Assembly: GCF_000335475.2 (NCBI RefSeq) | Contig: NZ_ANAH02000005.1 | Location: 434,001 to 498,000 of the forward strand | Direction of reading: 5' to 3' | Source: Cystobacter fuscus DSM 2262 | GTDB lineage: Bacteria; Myxococcota; Myxococcia; Myxococcales; Myxococcaceae | DNA: 64,000 nucleotides | In this document: piece by piece, positions 62,515-64,000 of the stretch | How the letters are laid out: each line of letters begins with the position of its first letter | Numbering within the stretch: the stretch's first letter is position 1 | Position numbers and translations under genes: made by a program | Notes under the pieces: generated by a model | The model's input: only the letters and a program-made list of their open reading frames with translations | What the model was told of the DNA's origin: nothing | The model's database searches: none

Positions 62515-64000
62515 CTACACGCTCGTGGGCAGGAGCTGGCGCACCAAATCCAACAGCTTGCCACGCTCCACCTCGCGCTTGACGAGGTAGCCGTCCGCGC
62601 CCGCCTCCAGGCCGGCGGCACGCTCCTGGGGACTGTCCAGGGAGGTGCACAGGATGACGGGGATGTTGGACAGCTTGGGGTGCGCGCGGATGCGCCGGGT
62701 GAGGCCGATGCCATCCAGCCGGGGCATCTGCCAGTCACTCACCACGAGCTGACACGGGGTGCGCTCGAGGATGCCCAGCGCCTCCTGTCCGTCACCGGCC
62801 GTCACCACCGAGTAGCCGGCGATCTCCAGCAGCGACTTGATGGCGAAGCGCGTGGTGAGCGCGTCGTCGCACACGAGGATGTGCGGGCGGCGCGTCTCGG
62901 TGGCGGCGCGCAGCACCACGGGCGCGGCGGCGACACGCAACAACTCGGGCGCGTTGAGCACGGGCACCACGCTGCCGTCGTCCAGCACGGCCGCTCCGGC
63001 CAGGTGCGCCACGCCGCGCAGGTGCGGGCCCAGCGAGCGCACGACAATCTCCTGCTGGCCCACCACCGCGTCGATGGCGAACACCGCGCGCACGCCGCCG
63101 AGCGCCAGCACCATCGCCGTCTGCGGCTTGCCGGACTCGATGGCCAGGGGCAGCCGCGGCATGTGGATGGACGAGGAGAGCGCGTGGAAGGGCAGCTGCT
63201 CGTCCTCCACGCGCGCCACCACGTGGCCGGCCACCGTGCCCACGTCCCCGGGCATCAGCCGCAGCACGCGTTCCACCGCGTCCGAGGGAATGGCCACCAC
63301 CGACGTGCCGGCGCGCACCAGGAGCCCCAGCGCGCCCGCGAGGATGAGGGGCAGATCGATGGTGAAGCGCGTGCCCTCGCCCGGGACGAAGGAGACGTCC
63401 ACCGCGCCCTGCAGCCGCGTGGCCGTGCTCTGCACCACGTCCAGGCCCACGCCCCGGCCGGACGTCTCCGTCACCTGCTCGCGCGTGGAGAAGCCCGGCT
63501 CGAAGATGAGCCGCGCGGCCTGCATGTCGGTGAGCTTGGCGGCCTCGGCCTCGCCGAGCAGCCCGCGCCGCACCGCCGTGGCGCGCACGTTCTCCGGGGA
63601 CAGGCCCGCGCCGTCATCCTCCACCACCACCGCCAGGCGCGTGCCCCGCGGCTCCACCCGGACGGACAACATCCCGCGAGGGGACTTGCCCGCGGCCACG
63701 CGCTCGGAGGTGGACTCCAGGCCGTGGTCCAGGGCGTTGCGCACCAGGTGCTGGAGCGGATCCTTGAGCACGTCCACGATGCGCCGGTCGATGCGCACGT
63801 CCCCACCGGCGAGCACCAGCTCCACGTCCTTGCCCAGCCGCGCGGCCAGCTCGCGCACCGTGCGCTTGAGCGGCTCGAGCATCTGCGACGCGGGCACCAT
63901 GCGCAGATCCCTCAAGTCGTCACGCACCACCTGGGCCACGAGCGCGAGCTGCTCGCCCTCGCGGTGCGTGTCCTTGGAGAGCTGCAACAGGCGCTTCTGC
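62515..64000 (-). CDS. CheA-type hybrid histidine kinase/response regulator, N-terminus outside window
   Basis: The visible 495 codons cover the end of a CheA-type kinase: part of the dimerisation domain, an ATPase domain with LVRNALDHGLE (N box), VVVEDDGAGLSPENV (G1) and SGRGVGLDVVQ (G2), a CheW-like domain (about VRAGTSVVAIPSDAVERVLR to VPVLNAPELL) and a C-terminal receiver with acidic pair DD in ILVCDDALTTR, the phospho-acceptor Asp in LVVSDWQMPRLDGIGL and Lys in GYLVKREVERG. The phosphotransfer (HPt) domain would lie beyond the window. The receiver fused to CheA is the FrzE-like design of myxobacteria, so this may belong to a chemosensory system whose other genes lie to the right. The frame is open past base 64000. 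Confidence 0.9.
   Translation of the reverse strand, partial: QKRLLQLSKDTHREGEQLALVAQVVRDDLRDLRMVPASQMLEPLKRTVRELAARLGKDVELVLAGGDVRIDRRIVDVLKDPLQHLVRNALDHGLESTSERVAAGKSPRGMLSVRVEPRGTRLAVVVEDDGAGLSPENVRATAVRRGLLGEAEAAKLTDMQAARLIFEPGFSTREQVTETSGRGVGLDVVQSTATRLQGAVDVSFVPGEGTRFTIDLPLILAGALGLLVRAGTSVVAIPSDAVERVLRLMPGDVGTVAGHVVARVEDEQLPFHALSSSIHMPRLPLAIESGKPQTAMVLALGGVRAVFAIDAVVGQQEIVVRSLGPHLRGVAHLAGAAVLDDGSVVPVLNAPELLRVAAAPVVLRAATETRRPHILVCDDALTTRFAIKSLLEIAGYSVVTAGDGQEALGILERTPCQLVVSDWQMPRLDGIGLTRRIRAHPKLSNIPVILCTSLDSPQERAAGLEAGADGYLVKREVERGKLLDLVRQLLPTSV

Overview
The window comes from a high-GC Gram-negative genome that most resembles a myxobacterium of the Cystobacterineae (Archangium/Cystobacter/Melittangium type). 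The signs are third-position GC bias strong enough to open very long antisense frames, many lipoproteins and secreted proteases, several stand-alone histidine kinases, RCC1- and ELWxxDGT-repeat proteins, and few operons. The taxon is inferred from protein character and was not confirmed by any search.

Layout, left half. 1-5049: a 5'-complete but 3'-truncated PhyH-like dioxygenase, then an MBL-fold lipoprotein tightly followed by a McrB/McrC-type modified-DNA restriction pair. 5210-15895: a Tat-exported vanadium haloperoxidase, a GAF/GAF histidine kinase, two convergent RCC1 lipoproteins with 14 repeats each, a broken ELWxxDGT-repeat fragment and an unknown secreted protein. 16040-24382: metabolic and envelope genes (Baeyer-Villiger-type monooxygenase, PIG-V-like mannosyltransferase, acyltransferase 3, phosphate-selective porin, methyltransferase, propionyl-CoA synthetase).

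Middle. 24498-30437 is an accessory island of proteins without Sec signals, with low-complexity N-termini: a five-fold repeat protein, a small helical protein, a protein with eight 7-residue PPGPHGG repeats and a papain-like domain, a YgiT-type zinc finger, an unknown disordered protein and a clear calpain-family cysteine protease. It runs into a graveyard of mobile DNA (30500-33400): two oppositely oriented C-terminal pieces of an IS91-type transposase flanking a piece of an acyl-CoA/AMP ligase, a defective IS4-type element still bounded by inverted repeats and 11-bp direct repeats, and the 3' end of a tRNA-Pro-like gene. This is the best candidate for an undescribed system (possible effector island), but its function is inferred.

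Right half. 33415-41764: exported TldD-like protease, short-chain dehydrogenase, a second-type ribosomal protein S4 gene preceded by a strong Fur-box-like palindrome, a collagen-like lipoprotein, a V4R-like protein, and a nucleotide-sugar dehydrogenase next to a heparinase II/III-family lyase (polysaccharide metabolism). 41966-47470: a degenerate histidine kinase, DedA protein, an overlapping EcsC-like/M48 protease pair and a CHASE3 sensor kinase. 47476-58437: a 2033-residue subtilisin with 12 Ig-like domains, an M4 metalloprotease, an alpha/beta hydrolase divergent from a TetR regulator with a palindromic operator, and a PHB-depolymerase-type esterase. 58485-64000: an ankyrin protein with a beta-solenoid-like tail, a TctA-type permease with a small membrane partner, and the 3' part of a CheA-type hybrid kinase that runs off the window.
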